A stretch of DNA of 64,000 bases, from the NCBI GenBank assembly GCA_945876035.1, contig CAMCMU010000016.1:22597-86596 (forward strand), written 5' to 3'. The translations under genes were made by a program, and so were the position numbers. Origin of the DNA: Schlesneria paludicola DSM 18645. Lineage in GTDB: Bacteria; Planctomycetota; Planctomycetia; Planctomycetales; Planctomycetaceae. Of this stretch, positions 34,811 to 43,962 are shown piece after piece. Each line of letters starts with the position of its first letter. Positions within the stretch are counted from its first letter, which is position 1. The notes under the pieces were generated by a model. It saw nothing but the letters and a program-made list of their open reading frames with translations, was not told the DNA's origin and ran no database searches.

Positions 34811-37800
34811 TCAGTCCAAAAACACAAATTCGTTCGTTAGCAACAATCCGTGTATGAAGTGTTTCCATTCCGCAGGTGACGGCTGATGCCCCAAAAATTC
34901 TTCCGAAAATCGCAATTCTTCGCCTGACGGAGAGCGGGCGAAGAGTATCCGATAGAGTCGTCTCACGCGGGACAATTTCTCGGATTCACTATTCAGGTCG
35001 AATCGTTGCGACACCAATTCGCCAACGGTTTCGGTGAGCGAGCCATTCATCAAAAAAAGAGCCTGCGGTGAGATTGTTGTGGTCTCTCGAGACGAACTCG
35101 TTGCCGCGGAACTGGGAAAGTCAAAGACACTCAAAAGACTCGGCGGATTGGCTCGGTCGAGGAAGGCGTAAACGGTCCTTCGGAAATGGACTGTCCCGTC
35201 GAGAATCGGAATCGGCGGGCCTCCGATCCGATCGTCTAATCGATCGGTCACAAATAAAAGGGCATCGCGCGTCTCTTCGAAATCAAGGCGTTGGCGATTG
35301 AAATGAGAAAGCCAGTAGTTTTCCACATCGTCATCGAACGAAGCATTTGGCTCGCTTGATTGCTGGTAGACGCTGGTCGTCATCAGAATTCGGTGGAGAC
35401 GCTTGAGTGACCAGCGATTGGAAAGGGTCGTGTTCGTCGGAGTCCCTGCGGGGAGCGACAATCCCCGGTCGCCGAGATGTTCTGGCCCTGCGTCCACCCC
35501 GGCGCTCACATCCCTGTCGACAGTGGAAATTCTCTTGCCGACGAACTCTTGGCTCAACCAATCCAAAAGTTCGGGATGAGTCGGCGGTTCACCTCGTAAT
35601 CCGAAATCACCGGGTGTGCGCACCAAGCCCGTGCCGAAGTGATTTTGCCAAACGCGATTCACCATGAATCGGGACGTCAACGGATTCGCAGAATCGACAA
35701 TGGCATGAGCCAACTCAAGCCGACCGCTACCACTCGTAAACGGCTTGCGCGTATCCCCCGTAAGAACCGACAAAAATTGCCTGGGAATGGCGACTCCGAG
35801 GCGATTCGGATTCCCCCGAATGAAGATCGAGGGGTCAAACAAGACACTATCCTGAAGAACCATCGCTCGTGGGGGGGCTCCGGGACCGTTGATAAGCCAC
35901 TGTTCGACCTCCGCCAGATGTTTCTTGAATTCGCCCTGAGCAGCACGATCCGGGAAGAGCGATACGAATCCCCAACCGGCAAACATCGGTGGCACCGTTG
36001 CGGGAGATGACTCTCCATACAACTCCAGACGCAATTCTTCTGCGTCAGCATCCTCGAGCCGTTCTGGAGTCTGGCGTTTCAGGATCAGCGATTCTTGAAT
36101 TTTTGACTGCCATGTTTCATGAATCGATTTCAGTAAGTCGCCATATCGCTGGGCGACATCGATGAGCGTTTGTGGCCACGATGGCTGGCTGAGTGCCGTG
36201 ACAAGCAACGCATTGAATCGGGTCGTCGAGAGCGGCTCGTTAGAGGCAGATTGTGAAACGGCCCGTTGCATGCACGCGGCCGCCTCCGCCGCAAATCGAT
36301 CCTCAGGAACGGTGGACAACTCCAGCCAAATCCCCCACACGGGATGAGTCGCTGCAGTCTGCTCGACGTCCTCGTGACGAGGTCTCCTTTCACGGCCAGC
36401 GAGCGCGTTCAAATAGGCCTGCCATCGGACGATCATGGCCGGATTGATGTCCCCCGGGTCGGCAATCACCATGAAGTCATCCGTGGGAGGTTTTTCATTA
36501 GCCGTCTTCGCGGCCAACAGGTAGTCACCGACACGCGTGCGCGCTCCCTCCACAAGAGCGCTGAGCTTCTGCTGGACAAAGTCGTCCACTCCCTGTTGTC
36601 GTAACGAAAGTTCAATCGAAAATCGACGATCGGCGGGTGTGTCGCGAGGAGCTGAAATCAAGGGGAGCACCAGCGGTTCGCTGGTGCTCCGAAAGACGCC
36701 GTACAGGGAATAATAATCCGCCGTCGGAATCGGGTCATATTTGTGGTCGTGGCAGCGGGCACAGGTCACCGTGAGCCCCAACAAACCACGAGTCACCACG
36801 TCAATCCGGTCATCAACGATGTCATGAACATTGCCCATAAATCGGCTGCCGACGGTCAGAAACCCCATCGCCGCTAGGCGGGGGTCGATTTCGTCCAGCG
36901 CATTCAAAGAATCTTTTTTCAAAAGATCGGCCGCCAACTGCTCCATCACAAATTGCTCATACGGCTTGTCCTCGTTCAGCGACTTAATGACATAATCGCG
37001 ATAGGTATAGGCCCAGGGGTAAGCGGTTTCTTCAAAGGGGATCGGACCCTTGGTATCCGCATAGCGGGCCACATCCAACCAATGTCGTCCCCAGCGTTCT
37101 CCGTATTTTGGGGAGGCCAACAAGCGATCGATTAACCGATCAAAGGCATCGGGCGTCGGATCCCCTTCAAATGCAGCGACCTCCTCAGGAGTGGGTGGAA
37201 TTCCCAGCAGATCGAACGTCGCCCGCCGAATTTGTGTGTGTCGCTTCGCCATCGGTGCACGGAGCGATTCGCGATTCGCGCGCCGTGGAAGCGATTGCGA
37301 AAGGTGGCGCATTTGCTGCTCGAGCACAAACCGATCGACGGGTGTTCGTGACCACGCGTCGTGGTCACTGGTGGGAATGGCAGGGGCGCGTACCGGTTGA
37401 AATGACCAGTGGGCTTTCCACGCCTGCTCAACCGCCGAACCAGAACGCTCTTGTGTCCACGGAAGGCCAAGATCAATCCACTGGATAAGCATGGCAATTT
37501 GTTGAGGTGAAAGACGTCCGTTGGGAGGCATCTGAATATCACCTTCGTGGCGTACCACATGAACCAGAAGGCTGCCAGAACCGTCTCGCAGTCGCACCGC
37601 ATTACCACGGTCTCCTCCCTGGAGAACAGCTTCTCGAGAATCCAGTCGCAGGCCGGACTCGGCCTTCTTCTCTCCATGGCAATTCCAGCATTGCGAGGCA
37701 AGAACCGGACGGACATGCTTTTCGAAAAGCTCAATTTGCTCAGCGGAAAAAACAGGCTCTTCGGCCGCGTCCGTCTTCCATTCAAAAGCGATCGCCACGC

Positions 37801-37927
37801 CCCACAAAAATCCGGCACCGATGATTCGTCGGAGAAAGGCCGAATCCTGTCTCACCGACGGACATCCATCTCCCAGCTTGGCGAAAGCCTTCTTGATTAC
37901 AACAAATAAGTTGCCGGTCTGAGTCAT
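34811..37927 (-). CDS. Planctomycete cytochrome c (PSCyt1) with DUF1549 and DUF1553
   Basis: 1038 residues; the ATG at 37927 is preceded by GAGG. A signal or anchor helix (IIGAGFLWGVAIAF) is followed by the PSCyt1 haem domain with CWNCH at residues 80-84 and MPPNGRLSPQQIAMLIQWID. DUF1549 comes next with PVDRFVLEQQM and FGERWGRHWLDVARYADT; a second haem motif, CARCHDHKYDP, is near residue 387. DUF1553 then runs to the end (NPLTSRFMVNRVWQNHFGTG, GDFGLRGEPPTHPELLDWLS, SSRETTTISPQALFLMN). The family is confined largely to planctomycetes and relatives, is exported, and usually pairs with a DUF1501 protein; here no DUF1501 gene is adjacent. Confidence 0.92.
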   Translation of the reverse strand: MTQTGNLFVVIKKAFAKLGDGCPSVRQDSAFLRRIIGAGFLWGVAIAFEWKTDAAEEPVFSAEQIELFEKHVRPVLASQCWNCHGEKKAESGLRLDSREAVLQGGDRGNAVRLRDGSGSLLVHVVRHEGDIQMPPNGRLSPQQIAMLIQWIDLGLPWTQERSGSAVEQAWKAHWSFQPVRAPAIPTSDHDAWSRTPVDRFVLEQQMRHLSQSLPRRANRESLRAPMAKRHTQIRRATFDLLGIPPTPEEVAAFEGDPTPDAFDRLIDRLLASPKYGERWGRHWLDVARYADTKGPIPFEETAYPWAYTYRDYVIKSLNEDKPYEQFVMEQLAADLLKKDSLNALDEIDPRLAAMGFLTVGSRFMGNVHDIVDDRIDVVTRGLLGLTVTCARCHDHKYDPIPTADYYSLYGVFRSTSEPLVLPLISAPRDTPADRRFSIELSLRQQGVDDFVQQKLSALVEGARTRVGDYLLAAKTANEKPPTDDFMVIADPGDINPAMIVRWQAYLNALAGRERRPRHEDVEQTAATHPVWGIWLELSTVPEDRFAAEAAACMQRAVSQSASNEPLSTTRFNALLVTALSQPSWPQTLIDVAQRYGDLLKSIHETWQSKIQESLILKRQTPERLEDADAEELRLELYGESSPATVPPMFAGWGFVSLFPDRAAQGEFKKHLAEVEQWLINGPGAPPRAMVLQDSVLFDPSIFIRGNPNRLGVAIPRQFLSVLTGDTRKPFTSGSGRLELAHAIVDSANPLTSRFMVNRVWQNHFGTGLVRTPGDFGLRGEPPTHPELLDWLSQEFVGKRISTVDRDVSAGVDAGPEHLGDRGLSLPAGTPTNTTLSNRWSLKRLHRILMTTSVYQQSSEPNASFDDDVENYWLSHFNRQRLDFEETRDALLFVTDRLDDRIGGPPIPILDGTVHFRRTVYAFLDRANPPSLLSVFDFPSSAATSSSRETTTISPQALFLMNGSLTETVGELVSQRFDLNSESEKLSRVRRLYRILFARSPSGEELRFSEEFLGHQPSPAEWKHFIHGLLLTNEFVFLD

Positions 37928-38096
37928 GATTCATTGCCTCGTCGGTCATTGGTCGGCGTCTGGCCAGGGTGGAAGTTCCCCATTTCGGTGTTCCGACAGA
38001 AAATGAATTCTGCTGCATCATTCGACAGGGGGCAAACATCTCGTACTTGGCCATGGTTGAGACAGGTCGCGGTTTGAAATTTGAAACAGGCCGATT

Positions 38097-39416
38097 TTAA
38101 ATGGGCTCAATCGAGGACTGTCTACTGATCAATTCAATACGGAGTCGTTGAATGCGTCGAGCATCTGCGGCAAGGATCGTCAACCGCAATTGCTCCCAGT
38201 GGATGGATTCTCCGGCTACGGGCATTTTGCCGATTTGTGAGAATGCAAAACCTCCAATTGTATCAAACCCGTCTCCGCTTTGAAGTCCGTAATCGAAGCG
38301 TCGATTCAATTCGTCCAGACGAACGCGTGCATCGACTTCAACGATCATCGGCGAAACTTCGCAGATATCTTCATCTGGCTGACCGCCGTCGACGTCGTAC
38401 TCATCGGCGATCTCGCCCACAATTTCTTCGAGAATGTCCTCCATCGTCACCAGTCCCGACACACCACCATACTCGTCATTGACGATTGCGATGTGAATCT
38501 TTTGTCGCTTCATCAGTTCCAGTAAGGCGGGGATCCCTGTGGTCAGAGGGACGTGAATGGGTTCGCGAATGAGATCCCGAAGGACGGCAATGGGTCCACC
38601 GATTTCCGGCGGCTCGAATGCTTTTAAGAGGTCTTTCGCATAGAGTATTCCAAGGATATCATCCGTGGAATCGCCAATCACCGGCATTCGCGAATGTCCG
38701 GATTCAATCAACATTAAGCGGGCCTCTTCGAGCGTGCAGTCGGCATGCACACATTCCATTTCTGTGCGAGGAGTCATAATCGCTCCGACATCTTCGTCCT
38801 GAATCTGCATCACGCGTGAGATCATCGCCGTTGAGCCAGATTCCAAGACGCCCTCCCGTTCGCCTTCACCGACAACAGATCGAATGTCCTCTTCTAAAAC
38901 CGACGCATTGTCGGATTGTGGTTCCGCGCGGCCGGCCAAGCGATGTGCGTACCGATCCAGTTGATCGGCGATCCAGAGTGCTGGGCGAAGAATCGTCTGT
39001 AACCATTCGATCGCAGGCCAGCAGCGGCAGAGAAACGATTCGGCCGCGATCCGCGCAATCGTCCACGGCAACACATCGGCGGCGAAAAATGTGAGAATCG
39101 TGAAGCCGGCATATTGCAGCACAAACTTCCATGCGATTCGCCGAGTCGGATCTCCGTCGGCCACCCGAGGCCATCCAATCCAGATGCATAGCACTGCGGC
39201 CAGGACCAGTGTGACGCTGGTTAATAAAAATTCCATGGCGAGTAACGCCGGCCCCTGCTGCTTCAGGATCCGACCGAATCGGTCAGGAACAGAACGCTCC
39301 TTGCAAAGGGTCTCGAGTCGACTGTACGAAAAATCTCGCATGGAATCGCATCCGAGTGCGCTCCAAAACGCGAGCAACCATAAGACGACCACAATGGCAG
39401 GTAAAATCAATGACAT
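38097..39416 (-). CDS. CBS-domain CNNM/CorC-type membrane protein
   Basis: 439 residues from the ATG at 39416, which overlaps the ybeY stop as TGATG, a translational-coupling arrangement. Four N-terminal membrane segments (about residues 1-130) form a DUF21-like region. A CBS pair follows, with VGAIMTPRTEMECV, GHSRMPVIGDSTDDILGILY and EYGGVSGLVTMEDILEEIVG, then a CorC/HlyC transporter-associated domain at about 345-425 (FDYGLQSGDGFDTIGGFAFS). The family (hemolysin-like, MgtE/CNNM-related) is linked to Mg and Co efflux. Last gene of the phoH-ybeY operon. Confidence 0.9.
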   Translation of the reverse strand: MSLILPAIVVVLWLLAFWSALGCDSMRDFSYSRLETLCKERSVPDRFGRILKQQGPALLAMEFLLTSVTLVLAAVLCIWIGWPRVADGDPTRRIAWKFVLQYAGFTILTFFAADVLPWTIARIAAESFLCRCWPAIEWLQTILRPALWIADQLDRYAHRLAGRAEPQSDNASVLEEDIRSVVGEGEREGVLESGSTAMISRVMQIQDEDVGAIMTPRTEMECVHADCTLEEARLMLIESGHSRMPVIGDSTDDILGILYAKDLLKAFEPPEIGGPIAVLRDLIREPIHVPLTTGIPALLELMKRQKIHIAIVNDEYGGVSGLVTMEDILEEIVGEIADEYDVDGGQPDEDICEVSPMIVEVDARVRLDELNRRFDYGLQSGDGFDTIGGFAFSQIGKMPVAGESIHWEQLRLTILAADARRIQRLRIELISRQSSIEPI

Positions 39417-39952
39417 CAGGTTTCCAATCCTGTCGGAACAAGTTGCCATCGAGAAAGTAATGCGCGTTCTCTGGCACGCATCAACGGGCGGGAGTCATCC
39501 GTCGTGTCGTTGTAGCCGCAGAGGTGCAAGATCCCATGAACGAGATAAAGCACTAATTCGTCGTATGCCGACCAGCCATGCACGGACGCTTCTCGGATCG
39601 TTGTTTCGATGCTGATCACAAGCTCTCCTTCCAATCCGTCATCCGTGTTGGGGCAGGAGAGCCCATGGGATGTCATCTCCCGATCGACACGAGCGCTATT
39701 TTGGGGAGCGACTCCCGAATTCTGATTGAGGCCTTCATCCAGTCGGAAGCTGATCACATCCGTGGGGTAGTCATGTCCCAGAAATTCACGGTTGATCCGG
39801 CGAATTTCCGCATCGCTGACGAGGGCCACCGTCATCGTGGCGGCCGCGACATGCTCTTCGAGAAGAATGTGTGCGACAATATCTCGCAGCCAGATTTCGT
39901 CGATTGCGAGAAGGTTTTGCTGATCAGCGATTTCGATGCGATAGTTTGACAT
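39416..39952 (-). CDS. ybeY: Endoribonuclease YbeY, rRNA maturation factor
   Basis: 178 residues from the ATG at 39952; a GTG at 39979 overlapping the previous stop (GTGA) is the alternative and would add nine residues. The conserved block EIRRINREFLGHDYPTDVIS and the zinc-binding segment HGILHLCGYND are present. In YbeY the zinc motif is H-x3-H-x5-H; here the third His position is Asp (GYND instead of GYDH), while the first two His remain. The enzyme trims the 3' end of 16S rRNA and takes part in ribosome quality control. Sits between the HD phosphohydrolase and the CBS protein. Confidence 0.9.
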   Translation of the reverse strand: MSNYRIEIADQQNLLAIDEIWLRDIVAHILLEEHVAAATMTVALVSDAEIRRINREFLGHDYPTDVISFRLDEGLNQNSGVAPQNSARVDREMTSHGLSCPNTDDGLEGELVISIETTIREASVHGWSAYDELVLYLVHGILHLCGYNDTTDDSRPLMRARERALLSRWQLVPTGLET

Positions 39953-39975
39953 CGTGTGTAAAGACAGGTGATCAG

Positions 39976-42291
39976 TCACGCTGTTTTCTGTTCAGGATAC
40001 TTGATCCTGGTGTGGTAAATACCGATCAAAGACTTCGTCAACGAGTCTTGCACGACGGCCAGTTCACTGAGTGTCAGGCGACATTCATCGAATTGGCCAT
40101 CCAGCAGACGTTTCATCGCGATTTCGTGAACGAGCGTTTCAATTCTTTTGGGCGTCGGCTCATCAACGGCTCGACAGGCTCCTTCAACAGCATCGGCCAC
40201 CATGACGACGGCAGCCTCTCGGGACTGGGCCTTCGGGCCGGGATACCGATAAGCCGATTCTTGGACGTCCGACCTGTGGTCCGGAGCAGATTCCGCTTGC
40301 TTTGTTGCCTCATGGAAGAAGTACTCGACTAATGTCGTTCCGTGGTGTTGTTCAATGAATTCGATCAGCGGCTCCGGCAAATTGTGTTGCCGAGCCAGTT
40401 CGATTCCGTCTTTGACATGCCCCATAATCACGAGGGCACTCATTGCCGGGTTGAGTGATTCGTGGCGGCTGATTTCTCCGGCGGTCATGTTTTCGACAAA
40501 GTACAACGGTTTCAGCATCTTGCCGATATCGTGGTAGTAAGACGCGACGCGACAGAGTAGCCCATTGGCTCCGATGGCGTTGGCCGCCGTCTCGGCGATC
40601 GCGGCTACCGAATTGGAATGACTGTAGGTTCCCGGCGCACGTTGTACCAACTCTTGCAACAAGGGATGCGACACGTCGCTCAATTCGAGGAGGCTGATAT
40701 CCGTGACAACACCAAAAATGCGTTCGATGAACGGCAGACTGCCGGAAACGAGGAAACCCGTCAAAAAGCACCACCCGGCTCCTTGTAGACTGATCTTCAG
40801 TAAACGCGGATCGCTCCAAATGCTGCCGAGTTGCTGATTCTCAAGGATGAAAATTCCCCACATCACAAGCAGATAGGTGACGGCGGTGACGAAACCGACT
40901 TTGACAAGCTTCATCCGATTGCCGACTTGATTCAGTGAGATGACTGCCGCCGCTACGGCACTCATGAGAACCACGAATTCGCCGACGTTTCTGCCGGTCG
41001 CTAGCGTGAGCGCCAGCGTCATGGAAAAGCCAGACAACGCCGCCAGAACTTGGTTGTAAGCAATTGCCAGAACCATCACGGTGCAAAGCACCGGCAAGGC
41101 CTCCGCACGCCACGGATCGAACGACAGGAAACGGGAGAGAACGACAGAAATAATGACGGCAGCAAAATAGACGGTCAGCCGCCTGATGCTGGTTGCCAGT
41201 CGCGGCTCATTGCGAGTCAAATAGTAACTATTCATGCTCACAAAAACGCTCAGGAGCAGCAACACCGTGAGAACGCGCAGCCCTCGTTCCCCCAAACCGA
41301 CCATTTCCTCAATGGCGTCATATTGTGATTTCAAAATTCCAAGCGTCTCTTCGTCAAGATCCGTACCGGGCGCAACAAGTAGCATGCCCCGTTTGTAAAT
41401 GTCTTTGACGGGAGGAGTATTCCGTTTCTCTTCGTCCCGTTTCTTGTTGGTCGCGACGGCGTCGTATTCCAACGAGGGTTGTCCCCGATTCAGCAGCCAA
41501 CGCTCCAAAATATTTTGTGGCGATTTCAGAAAGGGAAAGGACTTCCAATGTCCGCCAAGAGTGCCGGTACTCTTCAACATTTCCGACATCAAAGCATCCG
41601 CCACACGACAATCCGTCGTGTCCTGATTGGAGATCACGACGATCGCCGCTTCGAGACGCAGCTCCTGACGTGCGACTTCCGCAGGGTCGAGCACGCCTGT
41701 GTGGATCAGAGGCGTCACGAGTTGGCTGAATTCGGCCACAATCTCCTCAATTTTGCGTTCGATTGTTTCCGCCGGTCCGATCTCTTCGCGTAGGGCCTGC
41801 CAGTCGGCAATGTTTTCGGGAGAATGCGTCTCAGATGTCGTATTTGTTCCATCAGAGACCCAGCCGAATGCGGCAAGCGTTTCGGCGGAAAGGTCATTGA
41901 ACTGACTGACGGTCACGATTTCGAACAAGTGTTTTCGAAGTTCGTCAGGCAGCTTTCGCAAGCGCGTCAGGCCTTCGTCCGATTGATGGAACACCGGCGG
42001 GACGCGATTTTCTCGTTCGAGTTGGGCGAGGTCCGTTTTCCGCAAATTGACTCTCTCAAAATCAATACCGGCCAGTATGCCATTCGAAGCGTCGTCGCCA
42101 AGTCGGTGTGGAAATGGAGCCTGCCAACTTCCGACTCCCATCACGAATGCAATCAAAAATAGCAGGCAAATCATCAGTCGTAGGATTACCTCACGGTTGC
42201 TCAGTTGCCTTCTTAAGCGACTCAGCAACGAATCTGTTTTGATGGAGGTGCGGCGATGGGTTCGGTTTTTACGCAGAAAAAAACGAGACAT
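39976..42291 (-). CDS. 7TM-HD phosphohydrolase (PgpH-like)
   Basis: 771 residues from the ATG at 42291, with GGA eight bases upstream; an in-frame TTG at 42303 is the alternative. A first helix (about 33-55, LMICLLFLIAFVMGVGSW) leads into an extracellular 7TMR-HDED domain up to about residue 330, then seven membrane helices to about 540. The cytoplasmic HD domain follows: GTYSHSNSVAAIAETAANAI, then SYYHDIGKMLKPLYFVEN (HD pair near 587), and EQHHGTTLVEYFFHEA. PgpH of Listeria, with this architecture, degrades cyclic di-AMP; the same role is likely but not proven. Its stop overlaps the possible ybeY GTG. Confidence 0.9.
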   Translation of the reverse strand: MSRFFLRKNRTHRRTSIKTDSLLSRLRRQLSNREVILRLMICLLFLIAFVMGVGSWQAPFPHRLGDDASNGILAGIDFERVNLRKTDLAQLERENRVPPVFHQSDEGLTRLRKLPDELRKHLFEIVTVSQFNDLSAETLAAFGWVSDGTNTTSETHSPENIADWQALREEIGPAETIERKIEEIVAEFSQLVTPLIHTGVLDPAEVARQELRLEAAIVVISNQDTTDCRVADALMSEMLKSTGTLGGHWKSFPFLKSPQNILERWLLNRGQPSLEYDAVATNKKRDEEKRNTPPVKDIYKRGMLLVAPGTDLDEETLGILKSQYDAIEEMVGLGERGLRVLTVLLLLSVFVSMNSYYLTRNEPRLATSIRRLTVYFAAVIISVVLSRFLSFDPWRAEALPVLCTVMVLAIAYNQVLAALSGFSMTLALTLATGRNVGEFVVLMSAVAAAVISLNQVGNRMKLVKVGFVTAVTYLLVMWGIFILENQQLGSIWSDPRLLKISLQGAGWCFLTGFLVSGSLPFIERIFGVVTDISLLELSDVSHPLLQELVQRAPGTYSHSNSVAAIAETAANAIGANGLLCRVASYYHDIGKMLKPLYFVENMTAGEISRHESLNPAMSALVIMGHVKDGIELARQHNLPEPLIEFIEQHHGTTLVEYFFHEATKQAESAPDHRSDVQESAYRYPGPKAQSREAAVVMVADAVEGACRAVDEPTPKRIETLVHEIAMKRLLDGQFDECRLTLSELAVVQDSLTKSLIGIYHTRIKYPEQKTA

Positions 42292-42333
42292 ATTTTTATC
42301 CAAAAGACACTTCTGAAGTGCCCTTGAGTGCAG

Positions 42334-43455
42334 TTACATTTCGGTTGGCAGTCGTCCATAGGAAGGAACCTGGTCCGGCAGGGAGGTCGCCGAGGAAGGT
42401 TCTGACTCCGGATGATCGAGCGTCGTGTTCGTGATTGACGTTGTCGGGCTGGAGAGTGATAAACGACTGACCGAGGTTGATCCAGAAACCGAATTGAAGG
42501 GACTTCGATTCGCAGGGTCCCTGCGATCGGTGTCGTACGCTTCCACAATCCGTTTGACAAGCGGATGCCGCGCAATGTCTTGTGTGCGCAATTGAACGGA
42601 TGCGATCCCTTCAACCGTTTGCAAGCGATTCCACGCATCAACCAACCCGCTCTCCACCCTGTCTGGCAAGTCGGTCTGCGTTGTGTCACCCGTCACGACA
42701 ACCTTGGAAAGCTGTCCCATCCGTGTCAAAAACATTTTCATCTGAGTGGTGGTTGTGTTTTGGGCCTCATCGAGAATCATAAACGTATTGTTCAGCGTTC
42801 GCCCACGCATGAAGGCCAGAGGGATAATTTCGATGACGTCTTTGTCGAGATACCGTTGAACCTGATCGAAGTCGAGGATTTCTGCCAGAGCATCAAGCAG
42901 CGGACGGAGGAACGGATTGACCTTGGCCAGCATGTCACCCGGTAAAAATCCGATCTTTTCCCCGGCCTCGAGTGCCGGACGAACGAGAACGATTTTTCGC
43001 ACCTGCTCCAATCTGAGAGCATTCACGGCCATCGCCACCGCGAGGTAGGTTTTTCCAGAACCCGCGGGACCGGAGCAGAGGACCATGTCATTTTCTCGGA
43101 TCGCCTTCACATAGTTGCGTTGGCCTTCGCCCAGCGGTCGAATCTTACGCGCCTTGTGAAAAATTTCGATGGCTTCGTCGTTTTCAGCCTCTGGAGAGGC
43201 CGCCGAGTGGCGTAACGCGCGATCAATATCCTCGTCACGCAAATCACCATTGGCTTCGATAAGCGACTTCAAGTCGGAAACGATTTCTATTCCAAGATCA
43301 ACCTGCGATTGCTCGCCGTGCAAATGAAGTTGATCCCCGCGCAATACGACATCAATATGTAACGCATCGCGGAGCCGACGTAAATTTTTGTCCCGAATAC
43401 CAAAAAGACTCCGAACGTCATTGTGGTTTTGAAACCGAACGCATCCTTCCGACAT
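42334..43455 (-). CDS. phoH: PhoH-family ATPase
   Basis: 373 residues, first gene of a four-gene minus-strand operon. An N-terminal KH-like or RNA-binding region (NDVRSLFGIRDKNLRRLRDA, then HIDVVLRGDQLHLHG) precedes the P-loop ATPase. Walker A is CSGPAGSGKTYLAVAMAV (about 130-147) and Walker B is MILDEAQNTT. The block KIVLVRPALEAGEKIGFLPG is diagnostic of PhoH. The last 60 residues are Ser/Thr-rich and probably unstructured. PhoH next to YbeY is a widely conserved arrangement and suggests a role in RNA metabolism. Confidence 0.92.
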   Translation of the reverse strand: MSEGCVRFQNHNDVRSLFGIRDKNLRRLRDALHIDVVLRGDQLHLHGEQSQVDLGIEIVSDLKSLIEANGDLRDEDIDRALRHSAASPEAENDEAIEIFHKARKIRPLGEGQRNYVKAIRENDMVLCSGPAGSGKTYLAVAMAVNALRLEQVRKIVLVRPALEAGEKIGFLPGDMLAKVNPFLRPLLDALAEILDFDQVQRYLDKDVIEIIPLAFMRGRTLNNTFMILDEAQNTTTTQMKMFLTRMGQLSKVVVTGDTTQTDLPDRVESGLVDAWNRLQTVEGIASVQLRTQDIARHPLVKRIVEAYDTDRRDPANRSPFNSVSGSTSVSRLSLSSPTTSITNTTLDHPESEPSSATSLPDQVPSYGRLPTEM

Positions 43456-43962
43456 AAAACGTACTCATGAGACACAAGAACCCGCGAAACACCCTCGCGG
43501 CGAACTCCCACACTGTACCGCGTGTCGCTCCAACTCGCAAAAGAGTCGCCACACGGGCCCCTCGTTTCACGAGTCTTCCGCCAAGATTTCTAACATCATT
43601 CACGCTCCAAAGCGGAAAAAACGCTGCCGCAGCACAGACTTCCTAGACTTCTCAGATTGCCAGAAATGCTGGCCGAGTGTAACGGCTTGGGGCAATTTTT
43701 TAGAACGATCGGTTGTCTTCAAGTCTCTATCATTGCCAGTTCGATCACACTTCCAAAACCTTGAATTTTGACAATCCGACTGTCTGTGGGGTGGTGACAG
43801 CCCACCGCAGCCAATCGGGGATTGGTCAGTTCTGTCCAGTCACCATGTGGAATACTCGAACAGTCGAATCAAACTGACCCGTTGGAATACCGGCCCTCGT
43901 GAATGGTGTTGTGCCACGAGGTTTGAGGGATCGACCGGTTTGGAACTTACGGAATTCATCAC
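43456..43962. other. Divergent intergenic region between phoH and the ExeA-like gene
   Basis: About 500 bases that must hold promoters for both genes. A hairpin-like stretch near 43783-43811 (GTGGG ... CCCAC) is visible, but I cannot assign it a role. No gene is recognised. Confidence 0.45.

Noticed and set aside
43783..43811. Hairpin between phoH and the ExeA-like gene as a riboswitch or terminator
   Set aside because: Short stem with no T run, and it lies between divergent genes where no terminator is expected.
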